A stretch of 64,000 nucleotides of DNA, taken from assembly GCF_016907715.1 (NCBI RefSeq), contig NZ_JAFBCM010000001.1, positions 2,418,001 to 2,482,000 of the forward strand. Reading direction: 5' to 3'. Source of the stretch: Tenggerimyces flavus (lineage in GTDB: Bacteria; Actinomycetota; Actinomycetes; Propionibacteriales; Actinopolymorphaceae). Shown piece after piece: positions 51,450 through 60,976 of the stretch; position 1 is the stretch's first letter, and each line of letters opens with the position of its first letter. The translations under genes were made by a program, and so were the position numbers. A model generated the notes under the pieces. That model was not told the DNA's origin. It searched no databases and was given only the letters and a program-made list of their open reading frames with translations.

Positions 51450-51530
51450 CCGTGATCATGAGCGTGATCATGAAGGTAAACCCGTCGTATATGACCGGTT
51501 CGGCTTCACGATCATCATCATGATCACGGG
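51450..51530. repeat. ~82-bp cruciform repeat, copy C3
   Basis: CCGTGATCATGAGCGTGATC... on the left and ...TCATCATGATCACGGG on the right. The right arm is more degraded than in C1 and C2 (ATCATCATC in place of ATCACGTAC), while the loop still shows CGTATATGACCGGTTCGGC. Confidence 0.65.
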
Positions 51531-51673
51531 CGTTGAGGGCGCGCTTGGTGGAGGGGACTGGTTCGGCCTCTTGGCGGAGCTCTCTGGCTTTTGGCGCTGT
51601 CTTGGTGCGGTGTTCTTTGCAGGCTGTCCGGGGTTGGTGCTGTCCGTGGGCTGTTGCGGCGGTCGATGGTGGT

Positions 51674-51783
51674 GGCCGGTCCGGGGCGCGTCAAGGGCGG
51701 CGCTTCGCGCAGTTTGGCAAACGACGTCGCTTCGCGACCGCGGAGCGGCCCTTGACTCGCCCCGGCCCGGCCACCCGTTTTTT
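51674..51783 (+). terminator. Long inverted repeat followed by T6
   Basis: GGCCGGTCCGGGGCGCGTCA ... pairs with ... TGACTCGCCCCGGCCCGGCC over ~24 bp with few mismatches. The interior contains CGCTTCGCG twice. TTTTTT follows at 51778-51783, so on the plus strand it has terminator form. It is ~430 bp beyond glmU and may shield prs from read-through. Confidence 0.55.
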
Positions 51784-52158
51784 ACGCGCCGCCCCTGCCC
51801 CGGGAACGGGTGCCCGGGCTAGGCCTGTTTTCGGTTCCGGTCTGCTGCCGTGTCGCGGTCTCTTGTGGACCCTTGGTCTCTTGTGGTGGCGATGACGCCG
51901 GGGCCTTCCGTCGCCGCCCCCGTTTTGAATGAAGGGCACCTTCATTCAATAGGTTCGAATGAAGGTGCCCTTCATCAAAACCGCCTCCGCGCTGGGCGCT
52001 GCTGGCGAGGTGGCCGGTGAAGGTCAGGTGGCTCAGAGTTGGCCAAAGCATGGACCGCCTGGTGACTGAGGCGCCTTCTGTCGATCAACCTTGCTTGCAT
52101 ATGCTGCCCATAGGCAGGGGCGAGCGTCGCTCGCGGTTGGTCGAGGGAGGAGCGCCCA

Positions 52159-53139
52159 GTGACCGGTCTGAAGCGCACGACTCAGAAGAACTTGATGCTG
52201 TTCTCGGGTCGTGCACACGAGGAGTTGGCCACCGAGGTCGCGCAGCTGCTCGGCGTCGAGCTGGTGCCGACGAAGGCCTACAACTTCGCCAACGGGGAGA
52301 TCTACGTCCGCTTCGAGGAGTCGGTCCGAGGCAGCGACGCGTTCGTGATGCAGAGCCACACGGCTCCTATCAACGAGTGGATCATGGAGCACCTGATCAT
52401 GGTCGACGCGCTGAAGCGGGCGTCGGCGAAGCGCATCACGGTGGTGATCCCGTTCTATGGGTACGCGCGGCAGGACAAGAAGCACCGCGGGCGGGAGCCG
52501 ATCTCGGCGCGACTGGTGGCGGACCTGTTCCGTACGGCCGGCGCCGACCGGCTGATGGCGGTCGACCTGCACACGGCCCAGATCCAGGGCTTCTTCGACG
52601 GGCCGGTGGACCACCTGTTCGCGCTGCCCGTGCTCGCCGACTACCTCGTGCAGCGCGTCGACCCGTCGATGGTGACCGTGGTCGCGCCCGACTCCGGGCG
52701 CGTGCGGGTGGCGGAGCAGTGGACGGAACGGATGGGCGGCTGCCCGTTGGCGTTCATCCACAAGACCCGCGACATCAACGTCCCGAACCAGGTCGTGGCG
52801 AACAAGGTCGTCGGCGACGTCGAGGGCCGTACCTGCGTCGTGGTCGACGACATGATCGACACCGGCGGAACGGTCGTGAAGGCCGCCGAGGCGCTGCTCG
52901 ACGCGGGCGCCGCGGACGTGATCGTGGCCGCGACCCACGGCGTGCTGTCCGACCCCGCGGTGGACCGGTTGAAGAACGCCCGGATCCGCGAGGTCGTGAT
53001 CACCAACACGCTGCCGATCCCCGAAGAGCGCCGCTTCGACAATCTCACGGTCCTGTCCATCGCGCCGCTGATCTCCATGGCCATCCGCGAGATCTTCGAG
53101 GACGGCTCCGTCACCAGCCTGTTCGGCGGGGTCAGCTAG
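52159..53139 (+). CDS. prs: Ribose-phosphate pyrophosphokinase (PRPP synthetase)
   Basis: 326 residues. LMLFSGRAHEELATEVAQLL start, the flexible-loop region KKHRGREPISARLVADLF, the divalent metal site DLHTAQIQGFFDGPVDHLFA and the PRPP-binding motif VVVDDMIDTGGTVVKAAEAL are all intact. It makes PRPP for nucleotide, His and Trp synthesis. GTG start with GGGAGGA upstream. Confidence 0.97.
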   Translation: MTGLKRTTQKNLMLFSGRAHEELATEVAQLLGVELVPTKAYNFANGEIYVRFEESVRGSDAFVMQSHTAPINEWIMEHLIMVDALKRASAKRITVVIPFYGYARQDKKHRGREPISARLVADLFRTAGADRLMAVDLHTAQIQGFFDGPVDHLFALPVLADYLVQRVDPSMVTVVAPDSGRVRVAEQWTERMGGCPLAFIHKTRDINVPNQVVANKVVGDVEGRTCVVVDDMIDTGGTVVKAAEALLDAGAADVIVAATHGVLSDPAVDRLKNARIREVVITNTLPIPEERRFDNLTVLSIAPLISMAIREIFEDGSVTSLFGGVS

Positions 53140-53388
53140 GCGGCACGCGTACGACCGGGGGCTGAACGTGTGGAAAACGGTCCCCGCGTGGAGCCGCGCC
53201 CCGTGCTCGGGTACGCTTATGCGGTTGCCTCGGCGAGGGAAGCCAGTACCGGCTCCGTGATCGACGCGGTGGGTCGGATTTCCGGTGCCCGTCGTGGCAT
53301 GGTCCGCCCCCGGACGAGACACACCACGCGAGACACAACCGCCCACGCACACCCAAAGATGCTTGTAACACCCGAGGAGAGTTAGTTC

Positions 53389-54054
53389 GTGTCCGAGGTC
53401 AAGATCAAGGCCGAGTCCCGCAGCGAGTTCGGCAAGGGCGCGGCGCGGCGTATCCGGCGGGCGGGACTCGTGCCCGCCGTGTTGTACGGCCATGGCAGCG
53501 ACCCCGTGCACATCACGCTGCCCGGCCATGAGCTCATGCTCGCGCTCAAGACGCCGAACGTGCTGTTCGACGTCGAGCTGGCCACCGGAGGCAGCGAGCT
53601 CGCCCTCCCCAAGCAGGTGCAGCGCGAGCCGCTCAAGGGCTACCTGGAGCACGTCGACCTGCTGATCGTCAAGCGCGGCGAGAAGGTCACGATCGACGTC
53701 CCGCTCTCGATCATCGGCGAGGCCGTTCCCGGCGCGCTGGTCGGCGTGGAGCACAACAACCTGTCCGTCGAGGCCGAGGCCACCCACATCCCCGCCCAGA
53801 TCGAGGTCTCGATCGAGGGCCTGGGGATCGGCAGCCAGATCCACGCGAAGGACATCGTCCTTCCGGCGGGCACCACGCTCCAGCTCGACCCGGAGGCGCT
53901 GGTCGTCAACATCACGGCCGCCCCGACCGCCGAGGACATCGAGGCCGACATGGCCGAAGCCGAGGCCGAGGCTGGCGTCGAGCGCGATGAGCCCGACGCG
54001 CCGGCCGACGGTGCGGCGGAGTCCGAGTCGGCTGAGGCCGCAGCCAGCGAGTGA
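53389..54054 (+). CDS. rplY: Ribosomal protein bL25, Ctc-type
   Basis: 221 residues. N-terminal 5S rRNA-binding L25 domain (SRSEFGKGAARRIRRAGLVP AVLYG) and the TL5/Ctc C-terminal domain (VDVPLSIIGEAVPG-like, VTIDVPLSIIGEAVPGALVG), with an acidic Ala/Glu-rich tail. GTG start after GAGGAGAG. The ~250 bp before it contain no credible gene and probably carry its promoter and leader. Confidence 0.95.
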   Translation: MSEVKIKAESRSEFGKGAARRIRRAGLVPAVLYGHGSDPVHITLPGHELMLALKTPNVLFDVELATGGSELALPKQVQREPLKGYLEHVDLLIVKRGEKVTIDVPLSIIGEAVPGALVGVEHNNLSVEAEATHIPAQIEVSIEGLGIGSQIHAKDIVLPAGTTLQLDPEALVVNITAAPTAEDIEADMAEAEAEAGVERDEPDAPADGAAESESAEAAASE

Positions 54055-54632
54055 ACGAGGTTTGGCTCGTCGTGGGCCTGGGCAACCCAGGCCCCACGTA
54101 CGCCGGACACCGGCACAACATCGGCCACGAGGTGGTCGACCTGCTCGCCGAGCGGATGGGCGCGAAGTTCAAACGACATCTTCGCGCCCGTTCCGACCTC
54201 GTCGAGGGCCGGATCGGCGGCACGCCCGGAACGAAGGCGATCCTCGCCAAGCCGCGCTCGTACATGAACGAGTCCGGCGGCCCGGTCGCGAGCGTGCTCA
54301 AGTCCTTCAAGGTCGAGCCCGACCAGCTGATCGTCATCCATGACGAGCTGGACATCCCGTACGGAACGCTCCGGCTGAAGAAGGACGGCGGCGACAACGG
54401 GCACAACGGGCTGAAGAGCGTTCGCCGCTCGATCGGCACCGGCGACTACTACCGGATCCGCTTCGGCATCGGCCGTCCGCCCGGTCGCCAGGACCCCGCC
54501 GACTTCGTACTGTCACCGTTCGGCAGCGCTGAGCGCAAGGAGCTCGCGTTCTTCGTCGACCGCGCCGCGGACTCCGTCGAGGCGCTGATCGAGGACGGGT
54601 TGGAAAAAGCACAGAACAGCTACCATCTCTAG
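54051..54632 (+). CDS. pth: Peptidyl-tRNA hydrolase
   Basis: 193 residues. LVVGLGNPGPTYAGHRHNIG with the catalytic His, KPRSYMNESGGPVASVLKSF, and VIHDELDIPYGTLRLKKDGG (Asp) are the complete Pth signature. The GTG overlaps the TGA of rplY (GTGA). Recycles peptidyl-tRNA released from stalled ribosomes. Confidence 0.97.
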   Translation: MNEVWLVVGLGNPGPTYAGHRHNIGHEVVDLLAERMGAKFKRHLRARSDLVEGRIGGTPGTKAILAKPRSYMNESGGPVASVLKSFKVEPDQLIVIHDELDIPYGTLRLKKDGGDNGHNGLKSVRRSIGTGDYYRIRFGIGRPPGRQDPADFVLSPFGSAERKELAFFVDRAADSVEALIEDGLEKAQNSYHL

Positions 54633-54888
54633 TCGCAGTCCGGCTCGTCGAAGAAGCCCAAAAAGGACACCGCGAGGGCGGGTGGCAGGCAATGGGTGCG
54701 GCGAAACTGAGCGAGCCCGGGCTGCGACAATCGAGGCTAGTGTTAACTTTCGTCTCTCATTTGCCGTTGTCCCAATAAGGAACCCGTCCGGAATGGGGTC
54801 AGGCCGGGGTTCTGAGGCAGTCCGGCAAGAGTCAGCAGGGCACTCTGGGGGAGAGCTGTGCCTTGCTACTGGGGGAGGATTGGCACAC

Positions 54889-56352
54889 TTGTCCGTCAGC
54901 GAGATTCCGCGACCGCTGATTCAGGGGTTCAGGGCACAGCGGACCGCGGTCGCACACGGCTCGCGGGCCTGGGAACGCCGCTACCAGCGGCAGCTTGTCG
55001 CGCTCGACCTCGCGCTCGTCGCGCTGGCCGGGTGGCTCGCTTACGTGCTCCGCTTCGGCTTCGAGGCAGAGCTCAAGCACGTCGCGATCGCGGTGGTGCT
55101 CCCGTTCGCCTGGCTCGTCGCCATGCAGGCCGGGCGCGGGTACGAGCAGCGCTACCTCTACGTCGGCAGCGACGAGTACCGGCGCGTGCTCGCCGTCGGT
55201 GCGACGCTGATCGCCTTGCTGGCAACGGTTTCCTACGCCACCATGGCCGAGATCTCGCGGATCTACATGGTCACCGCGCTCGTCCTCGCCGCCGGCCTGG
55301 ACCTCACCGGACGGTACGCACTGCGCCGAATCCTCCACCACCGTTGGCGTTCCGGCCGCAACCTGCACCGAGTCGTGCTCGTCGGGTACGAACGTACGGT
55401 CGCCGAGGCCAGCCGTCGGCTCGCCGCCGACCAGCGCCACGGCCTGCAGGTCGTCGCGGCCTGCCTGCCGCCCGATCGGAACAGGCACCGGCTGAGCGAC
55501 GTCGACGTCCCGGTCCTCGGCACGTTCCTCGACATCCCCGACGCGGTCGAGGCGGCCCGCGCCGACACCGTCGCGGTCCTGCCCTGCCCGGAGATGGACG
55601 GCCTCGCGCTGCGCCGGCTCGCCTGGGAGCTCGAGCAATCCCAGACCAGGTTGCTGATCTCGCCCGGCCTGCTCGACGTCGCCGGCCCGCGTACGACGGT
55701 CCGCCCGATGTCCGGCCTGCCGCTGCTGCACGTCGAGCACGCCGAGTTGTCCGGTCCGCGCCGGATCGTCAAGGCCCTGCTGGACCGCGTCCTCGCCGCC
55801 GTCGCCACGCTCGTCCTCGCCCCGCTCCTGTTACTGATCGCGCTCGCGATTCACCTGGACAGCAATGGTTCCGCGCTGTTCCGCCAGGTCCGCGTCGGCA
55901 AGGGCGGCAAGGAGTTCGTCGTCTACAAGTTCCGCACGATGGTCTCCGACGCCGAGGCACAGCTCGACGAGCTCGAGGGCGACGACGGCAACGGCGTGCT
56001 GTTCAAGCTGCGCCGCGACCCGCGCGTCACTCGTGTCGGAAGGCTGCTGCGGCGTACGTCGCTCGACGAGCTCCCGCAACTACTCAACGTGCTCCGCGGC
56101 GAGATGTCGCTCGTCGGCCCACGCCCGCCACTGCCGGTCGAAGTGGACCGCTACGGTGTCGACGTGCGACGCCGACTCGCGGTGCGGCCCGGCATCACCG
56201 GGCTCTGGCAGGTCAGCGGCCGAAGCGACCTCTCCTGGGACGAGTCGGTACGCCTCGACCTCACCTACGTGGAGAACTGGACGTTCTGGCTTGACCTGGT
56301 GATCTTGGTCAAGACCGTGCGTGCCGTGGCGAAGGGGACCGGAGCGTACTGA
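54889..56352 (+). CDS. WbaP-like polyprenyl-phosphate sugar-phosphotransferase
   Basis: 487 residues from a TTG (MSVSEIPRPLIQGFRAQRTA) ~9 bp after GGGGGAGGA; the open frame runs ~200 bp further up without a better start. Four TM segments (~50-160), a CoA-binding-like domain (HRVVLVGYERTVAEASRRLA), a fifth TM and the catalytic sugar-transferase domain (VGKGGKEFVVYKFRTMVSDA, RTSLDELPQLLNVLRGEMSL, GPRPPLP, RPGITGLWQVSGRSDLSW). It initiates glycan synthesis on undecaprenyl phosphate. First gene of a glycan locus. Confidence 0.9.
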   Translation: MSVSEIPRPLIQGFRAQRTAVAHGSRAWERRYQRQLVALDLALVALAGWLAYVLRFGFEAELKHVAIAVVLPFAWLVAMQAGRGYEQRYLYVGSDEYRRVLAVGATLIALLATVSYATMAEISRIYMVTALVLAAGLDLTGRYALRRILHHRWRSGRNLHRVVLVGYERTVAEASRRLAADQRHGLQVVAACLPPDRNRHRLSDVDVPVLGTFLDIPDAVEAARADTVAVLPCPEMDGLALRRLAWELEQSQTRLLISPGLLDVAGPRTTVRPMSGLPLLHVEHAELSGPRRIVKALLDRVLAAVATLVLAPLLLLIALAIHLDSNGSALFRQVRVGKGGKEFVVYKFRTMVSDAEAQLDELEGDDGNGVLFKLRRDPRVTRVGRLLRRTSLDELPQLLNVLRGEMSLVGPRPPLPVEVDRYGVDVRRRLAVRPGITGLWQVSGRSDLSWDESVRLDLTYVENWTFWLDLVILVKTVRAVAKGTGAY

Positions 56353-57257
56353 TGCGTTGGCTCGTCCCCCTGGCTCTGCTCGCCGTGCTCGCCGGCTGCG
56401 CGAACGGCGCGACGAAGCAGCCGAACCCGTCCCCGGTGGCGGCGACCACGACCGCGCCGCCGAGCGGACCTGCGGCGATCTTCGGCTGGCAGGACCCGGA
56501 CGTCGCCGAGTCGAGCGGGCTCGCGGCCGGTCCGAACGGCCTGCTCTGGACCGTCAACGACGCGGGCAACCAGCCGGTCGTCTACGGCGTGAACGACAAG
56601 GGCGAGACGGTCGACCGCATCCGTGCCGGCACGGAGCAGACCGACTGGGAAGACGTCGCCGTCGCGAACGGGCATATTTACGTGGCCGATACCGGCGACG
56701 CGTACTCCGAGAACAAGCAGAGCGGCGCCGGTCTGCGCCGGGAGATCGCCGTCCTCCGGCTCGCGCTCCCCAGCCAACCCGCCGCCGCGGAGGCCACCGA
56801 GCTCGTCACCTGGCGAGCTCGTTTCCCCAGTCCCTACGTGCCGAACGTCGAATCGATCCTCGTCGAACCGAAGACCGAGCAGGTCTACCTGGTCACGAAG
56901 ATCGAGCAGCCGGGCAAGCCGGCAGAAGTGTGGACGTTCCCGTCGAAGCCATCGACGACGAACGTCAACCAGCTCCGACGCGTCGCAACCCTCAACAAAA
57001 CAAAGCTGTCTGGCGGTGCGTGGTCGCCCGACGGGAGGCTTCTCGCACTGCGGGATGCCACGACGGCGTACGTATGGAAGGCCGGTGCGTCGCCCGATCT
57101 CGCCGAGGTGTTTACTCATCCGCCTACGGACATCCCCCTGCCCCCGCAACGGCAAGGGGAAGGCATGACGTTCAGCGAGGACGGGCACGCGCTTCTGGTC
57201 AGCTCGGAGGGGCGCGGGTCCGAGGTATGGCGCGTTCCCCTTCCACAACCTGAGTAA
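56352..57257 (+). CDS. Lipoprotein of the glycan locus
   Basis: 301 residues. The lipobox LAVLAGC places the lipidated Cys at residue 16. A low-complexity Thr/Pro linker precedes a propeller-like domain (SSGLAAGPNGLLWTVNDAGN, DWEDVAVANGHIYVADTGDA). It starts at the TGATG overlap with the sugar transferase gene. Possibly a surface glycan-binding or sensing protein; no enzyme motif seen. Confidence 0.82.
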   Translation: MRWLVPLALLAVLAGCANGATKQPNPSPVAATTTAPPSGPAAIFGWQDPDVAESSGLAAGPNGLLWTVNDAGNQPVVYGVNDKGETVDRIRAGTEQTDWEDVAVANGHIYVADTGDAYSENKQSGAGLRREIAVLRLALPSQPAAAEATELVTWRARFPSPYVPNVESILVEPKTEQVYLVTKIEQPGKPAEVWTFPSKPSTTNVNQLRRVATLNKTKLSGGAWSPDGRLLALRDATTAYVWKAGASPDLAEVFTHPPTDIPLPPQRQGEGMTFSEDGHALLVSSEGRGSEVWRVPLPQPE

Positions 57258-57333
57258 CGGTTGGGGAAAACCGCGATGCACAAGCAGGAACGCCGGCACA
57301 CTGGCACGGGGAAGCGGCCAGAGGAGGCCATGC

Positions 57334-60159
57334 ATGAAGTTTCGTAGGATTCTCGCCGCGACGGTCGCGGCGGCTAGCGGTGTGCTCATCGTGCTGCCGC
57401 CGTCGACGGTTCAGGCGGCGGATCCGCCTCCCCCGACCGGGCTCACCAGCGTGACCGCGTCACCGTCGTGCTGGGCGATCAAGCAGTCGCATCCGAACTC
57501 GCCCAACGGCATCTACTGGTTGCAGACCTCCAAGCTGGTGTCGCCGGCGCAGTTCTACTGCGACATGGTGACCGACGGCGGCGGCTGGGTGCTGGTCGCC
57601 CGCGGCCGGCAGGGCTGGAACTGGTCGTACAACGGCCAGGGCACCCCCTCCGCGGTGCGGACCACGACGACGGGCACGGGCGCGTTCACCCCGGCCGCGT
57701 TGCCGGCGAAGACGATCGACGGCCTGCTCGACGGCGGCCGGGTCGACTCGCTCGTGGACGGTGTGCGCCTTCGTCGCGCGACGAACTCCGACGGTACGGA
57801 CTGGCAGGAGATGCGCTGGCGGTTCGCCTCTCGCGACCGCTGGTCCTGGATGATCTCCGCCGGCCACCGGATCGCGCAGTTCACCGTCGACGGCGTCAAC
57901 CGCGGCAGCGGCAGCAGCCGGTCCTGGGCGAACGACAACAGCTACCGCTACGTCGCCACCGCGCGGATCCAGCAGCACGGCTGGGCGGCCGGATTCTCGT
58001 TCGGCCCCAACATCGGCGGTGCCAACAACGCGACGAGCTATCTCTGGGAGTACGCGTCGGAGAACGCCGCGATCCCGTTCACGCAGGTGTTCATCCGGCC
58101 GCGGATCACCGACTCCTCGTTCGACGAGATCCCGACCGCCGGCACGCCCGCCAAGACGCTGAGTCCGCTGATGGACTCCAAGACCGTCAACACCACGCCG
58201 TGGGGCGTGACCGGCTGCATCGGCGGCTGCACCGAGCTCAACCTCGAGGCCGAGGGTCTCGCGCAGGTCGGCAACACGATGTTCGTCGGCGGCGCGTTCC
58301 AGTACGTCCAGAAGGGCGCCAACCCCGGCGCGGGCGAGAAGGTGGAGCAGCGCTACCTCGCCGGCTTCGACATCGACACCGGCGAGTGGCGCAGTGGCTT
58401 CCGGCCGGTGGTCAACGGCCTGGTGTGGGACCTGGCCAAGACGCCGGACAACAAGCTGATCATCTCCGGTGACTTCACGACCGTGAACGGAGTCGCGGTC
58501 GGCGGCCTCGCCAAGCTCGACCCGGTGACCGGTGCGGTCGACCCGAAGTGGCGGTCGAACGTGCTGAACGGCACTGCTCGCGGCCGGGCGCGGGCGATCG
58601 ATGTGCAGGGCAGCTGGCTGTACGTCGGCGGCGACTTCAACCGGATCACCGGCGGCGACCCGACCGCGGGCGCGCTGTTCGGGCCGGTGACCGTGGGACG
58701 CGCGGCGCGCGTTAACGTCGCGAACGGCCGCCCCGACGGGACGTGGAAGCCCAACTTCAACGGCAGCATCATCGAGCTCGACGCGAGCGACCGGAACGAC
58801 CGCGTCTACTTCTCCGGCTACTTCACCACGGTCAACGGCGTCACCGGCACCAACAAGGTCGCGGTGATCAACGTCACTGGCGGCGGCGTGCTCACGCCGG
58901 GCATGAAGAAGTGGGTGCCGTCGGGAACGACCGTCGACAAGCAGTACCAGCAGACGATCATGGAGATCGGCGACAGCGTCTGGGTCGGCGGCTCGGAGCA
59001 CATCCTGGGCAAGTACGACCGCGACGACTTCACGTTCGAGCGCTCGTTCACCACGACCCAGGGCGGCGACTTCCAGGCTCTCGGTGTCGTGAACGGTGTC
59101 GTCTACGCCTCCTGCCACTGCGCGGAGAACATGTGGCAGGACTCGTCGTCCTGGCCGACGCCGAGCCCGACCTGGACGCAGGTCGACGGCGTCACGTTCG
59201 TCGGCGCGTTCGACGCGGTGACCGGCGACTACCTGCCGGAGTTCTTCCCGACGCTCAAGGCCCGTGGCGGTCTGGGGCCGTGGGAGCTGACCGCGGACAC
59301 GAAGGGCTGCCTGTGGTTCGGCGGCGACCTGATCCAGGGGTCGTACCAGACGTCGTCGTACCAGTGGCTCGGCGGCTTCGGGAAGTTCTGTGGCCGTGAC
59401 ACCACCGCCCCGACCAAGCCGACGAATCTCAAGGCGACGGCGGCCGGCTCGGGCGTCTCGCTCACCTGGGGCGCGGCGACCGACAACAAGGGCAGCCTGA
59501 GCTACCAGGTGCTGCGCAACGACCGGGTGATCGCGACGGTGTCGACGACCTCGTTCAACGACACGACGGCGACCCAGGCCAGCCGGTACTTCGTCCGGGC
59601 GATCGACACCGCGGGCAACCTCGGCGCCTCGACGGCCGGTGTGACGGGTGGTCCGAAGACCACGTTGATCGGCTACAACTCCACGTGGGCTTGGGCATTC
59701 GACGGGGTCGACCGGGGCACGGCGTGGAAGAACACGTCGTTCGACGACTCCGCGTGGGGTCGCGCTCCGGCCGAGTTCGGGTTCGGCGACAGCGACGAGG
59801 AGACGGTGATCTCGACCGGGACGCCGCGGCCGCTGACCTCGTACTTCCGGAGGACGTTCGACGTCGCCGACCCGAGCCTGTTCACCACCGTCACGCTCAA
59901 CCTGATCCGCGACGACGGCGCCGCCGTGTACGTCAACGGCACCGAGGTCGCCCGGACGAACCTCCCGGCGGGCGCGCTGACCGTCACCACCAGGGCGTCG
60001 AGCGGCATCAGCGACCGTGGGGCGGAGACCACACCGGTGACGTTCTCGATCCCGAAGTCCGCCCTGGTGGCGGGGACGAACACGATCGCGGTCGAGATGC
60101 ACAACCTCGAGGCGTCGGGCTCGGACCTGAGCTTCGATCTGCAGCTGTTGGGGCAATGA
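57334..60159 (+). CDS. Secreted fibrinogen-like/propeller/FN3 protein
   Basis: 941 residues with a signal peptide (cleavage near AQA/28). Residues ~40-255 resemble the fibrinogen C-terminal lectin fold (FYCDMVTDGGGWVLVARGRQ). Residues ~290-685 carry delta-60/propeller-like repeats (GNTMFVGGAFQYV, LIISGDFTTVNGVAVGG, LYVGGDFNRITGG). An FN3 domain (~690-775, APTKPTNLKATAAGSGVSLTW-like) and a C-terminal jelly-roll (~780-941, SYFRRTFDVADPSLF, VYVNGTEVARTNLP) follow. A second ATG of two overlapping ones is used because the first runs into a stop. Probably a cell-surface glycan-binding protein. Confidence 0.85.
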   Translation: MKFRRILAATVAAASGVLIVLPPSTVQAADPPPPTGLTSVTASPSCWAIKQSHPNSPNGIYWLQTSKLVSPAQFYCDMVTDGGGWVLVARGRQGWNWSYNGQGTPSAVRTTTTGTGAFTPAALPAKTIDGLLDGGRVDSLVDGVRLRRATNSDGTDWQEMRWRFASRDRWSWMISAGHRIAQFTVDGVNRGSGSSRSWANDNSYRYVATARIQQHGWAAGFSFGPNIGGANNATSYLWEYASENAAIPFTQVFIRPRITDSSFDEIPTAGTPAKTLSPLMDSKTVNTTPWGVTGCIGGCTELNLEAEGLAQVGNTMFVGGAFQYVQKGANPGAGEKVEQRYLAGFDIDTGEWRSGFRPVVNGLVWDLAKTPDNKLIISGDFTTVNGVAVGGLAKLDPVTGAVDPKWRSNVLNGTARGRARAIDVQGSWLYVGGDFNRITGGDPTAGALFGPVTVGRAARVNVANGRPDGTWKPNFNGSIIELDASDRNDRVYFSGYFTTVNGVTGTNKVAVINVTGGGVLTPGMKKWVPSGTTVDKQYQQTIMEIGDSVWVGGSEHILGKYDRDDFTFERSFTTTQGGDFQALGVVNGVVYASCHCAENMWQDSSSWPTPSPTWTQVDGVTFVGAFDAVTGDYLPEFFPTLKARGGLGPWELTADTKGCLWFGGDLIQGSYQTSSYQWLGGFGKFCGRDTTAPTKPTNLKATAAGSGVSLTWGAATDNKGSLSYQVLRNDRVIATVSTTSFNDTTATQASRYFVRAIDTAGNLGASTAGVTGGPKTTLIGYNSTWAWAFDGVDRGTAWKNTSFDDSAWGRAPAEFGFGDSDEETVISTGTPRPLTSYFRRTFDVADPSLFTTVTLNLIRDDGAAVYVNGTEVARTNLPAGALTVTTRASSGISDRGAETTPVTFSIPKSALVAGTNTIAVEMHNLEASGSDLSFDLQLLGQ

Positions 60160-60160
60160 G

Positions 60161-60976
60161 ATGCCGGCACGGGGTCGGTTGCGGGAGTTCGCGCGCGGAG
60201 TCAACCGGGCGCTGAACTCCTACGGCATCGACCTGCGGACGACTGCCGCCGCGTTGCGTGGGACGCCGACGTTCCTGCGCAACCGGCGGACGTTCCGCCG
60301 GCTCGCCGCGCAGCACGGGCATCAGGACTTCGTGTGGGCCGCGCCGTTCCCCGCGCCGGGCGACCGGTACGTGGAGAGCGGCTCGGCGTCTGGGCACTAC
60401 TTCCACCAGGATCTCCTGGTGGCGCAGCAGATTCGGATGGCGTCGCCCGCGCGGCACGTCGATGTCGGCTCGCGCGTAGACGGGCTGATCGCGCACGTGG
60501 CGGCGTTCCGGGACGTCGAGGTCTTCGACATCCGGCCGCTGCACACGTCGGCGCGGGGGATCGAGTTCCGGCAGCTCGACCTGAGCTCGTTGCCCCCGGA
60601 GTACGTGGAGTACACCGACTCGCTGTCCTGCCTGCACACGCTGGAGCACTTCGGGCTCGGGCGATACGGTGACACGCTCGACTACCGCGGCTACCTCGCC
60701 GGGTGGGACTCGCTGTGGAGTTTGCTCAAGCCTGGTGGGACATTCTACTTCTCGGTGCCGATGGGGCAGGTGCAGCGGATCGAGTTCGACGCGCACCGGG
60801 TCTTCTCGTTGCCGTACCTGCTCGACCTGATCGACGAGCGGTACGACGTGAAGCTGTTCTCCTACGTGGACGACGCCGGCGAGGTCCACATCGACGTGCC
60901 TCTCGACGAGGCCGGCGCGAACGAGACGTTCGGATTGCGAATGGGTTGTGGCATCTTCACATTGCAGAAGCGGTGA
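60161..60976 (+). CDS. DUF268 protein
   Basis: 271 residues. ARHVDVGSRVDGLIAHVAAF, EVFDIRPLHTSARGIEFRQLD and SLSCLHTLEHFGLGRYGD are the hallmark of DUF268, a methyltransferase-like family found in surface-polysaccharide loci. It starts 2 bp after the previous stop. The last 20 bp overlap the end of the convergent fcl gene. Role likely in glycan modification, unproven. Confidence 0.87.
   Translation: MPARGRLREFARGVNRALNSYGIDLRTTAAALRGTPTFLRNRRTFRRLAAQHGHQDFVWAAPFPAPGDRYVESGSASGHYFHQDLLVAQQIRMASPARHVDVGSRVDGLIAHVAAFRDVEVFDIRPLHTSARGIEFRQLDLSSLPPEYVEYTDSLSCLHTLEHFGLGRYGDTLDYRGYLAGWDSLWSLLKPGGTFYFSVPMGQVQRIEFDAHRVFSLPYLLDLIDERYDVKLFSYVDDAGEVHIDVPLDEAGANETFGLRMGCGIFTLQKR

Larger units (their letters stand above)
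51241..52158. repeat. Intergenic repeat mosaic 2 (about 920 bp, no gene)
   Basis: Between glmU and prs. In order: 25-bp palindrome (51252-51276), the ~130-bp shared block with a perfect 48-bp palindrome, a GGTGCCC-centred palindrome (about 51401-51423), cruciform C3 (51450-51530), a ~100-bp inverted repeat ending in six T (51674-51783), and two more palindromes around 51926-51979. The last ~170 bp before prs should contain its promoter. I see no credible protein. Confidence 0.75.

Noticed and set aside
51241-52020. Possible CRISPR array or structured RNA between glmU and prs
   Set aside because: The repeats are palindromes of several types at irregular spacing, not a direct-repeat/spacer array, and no cas genes are present. 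No known RNA family is recognisable.
53170-53385. 71-codon ORF just upstream of rplY
   Set aside because: No ribosome-binding site and no protein-like pattern; the region is better read as the promoter and leader of rplY.
54633-54888. Riboswitch upstream of the glycan-locus sugar transferase
   Set aside because: The leader is long with an AT-richer stretch near 54738-54785, but I see no consensus of any riboswitch class. It is more simply a promoter region.
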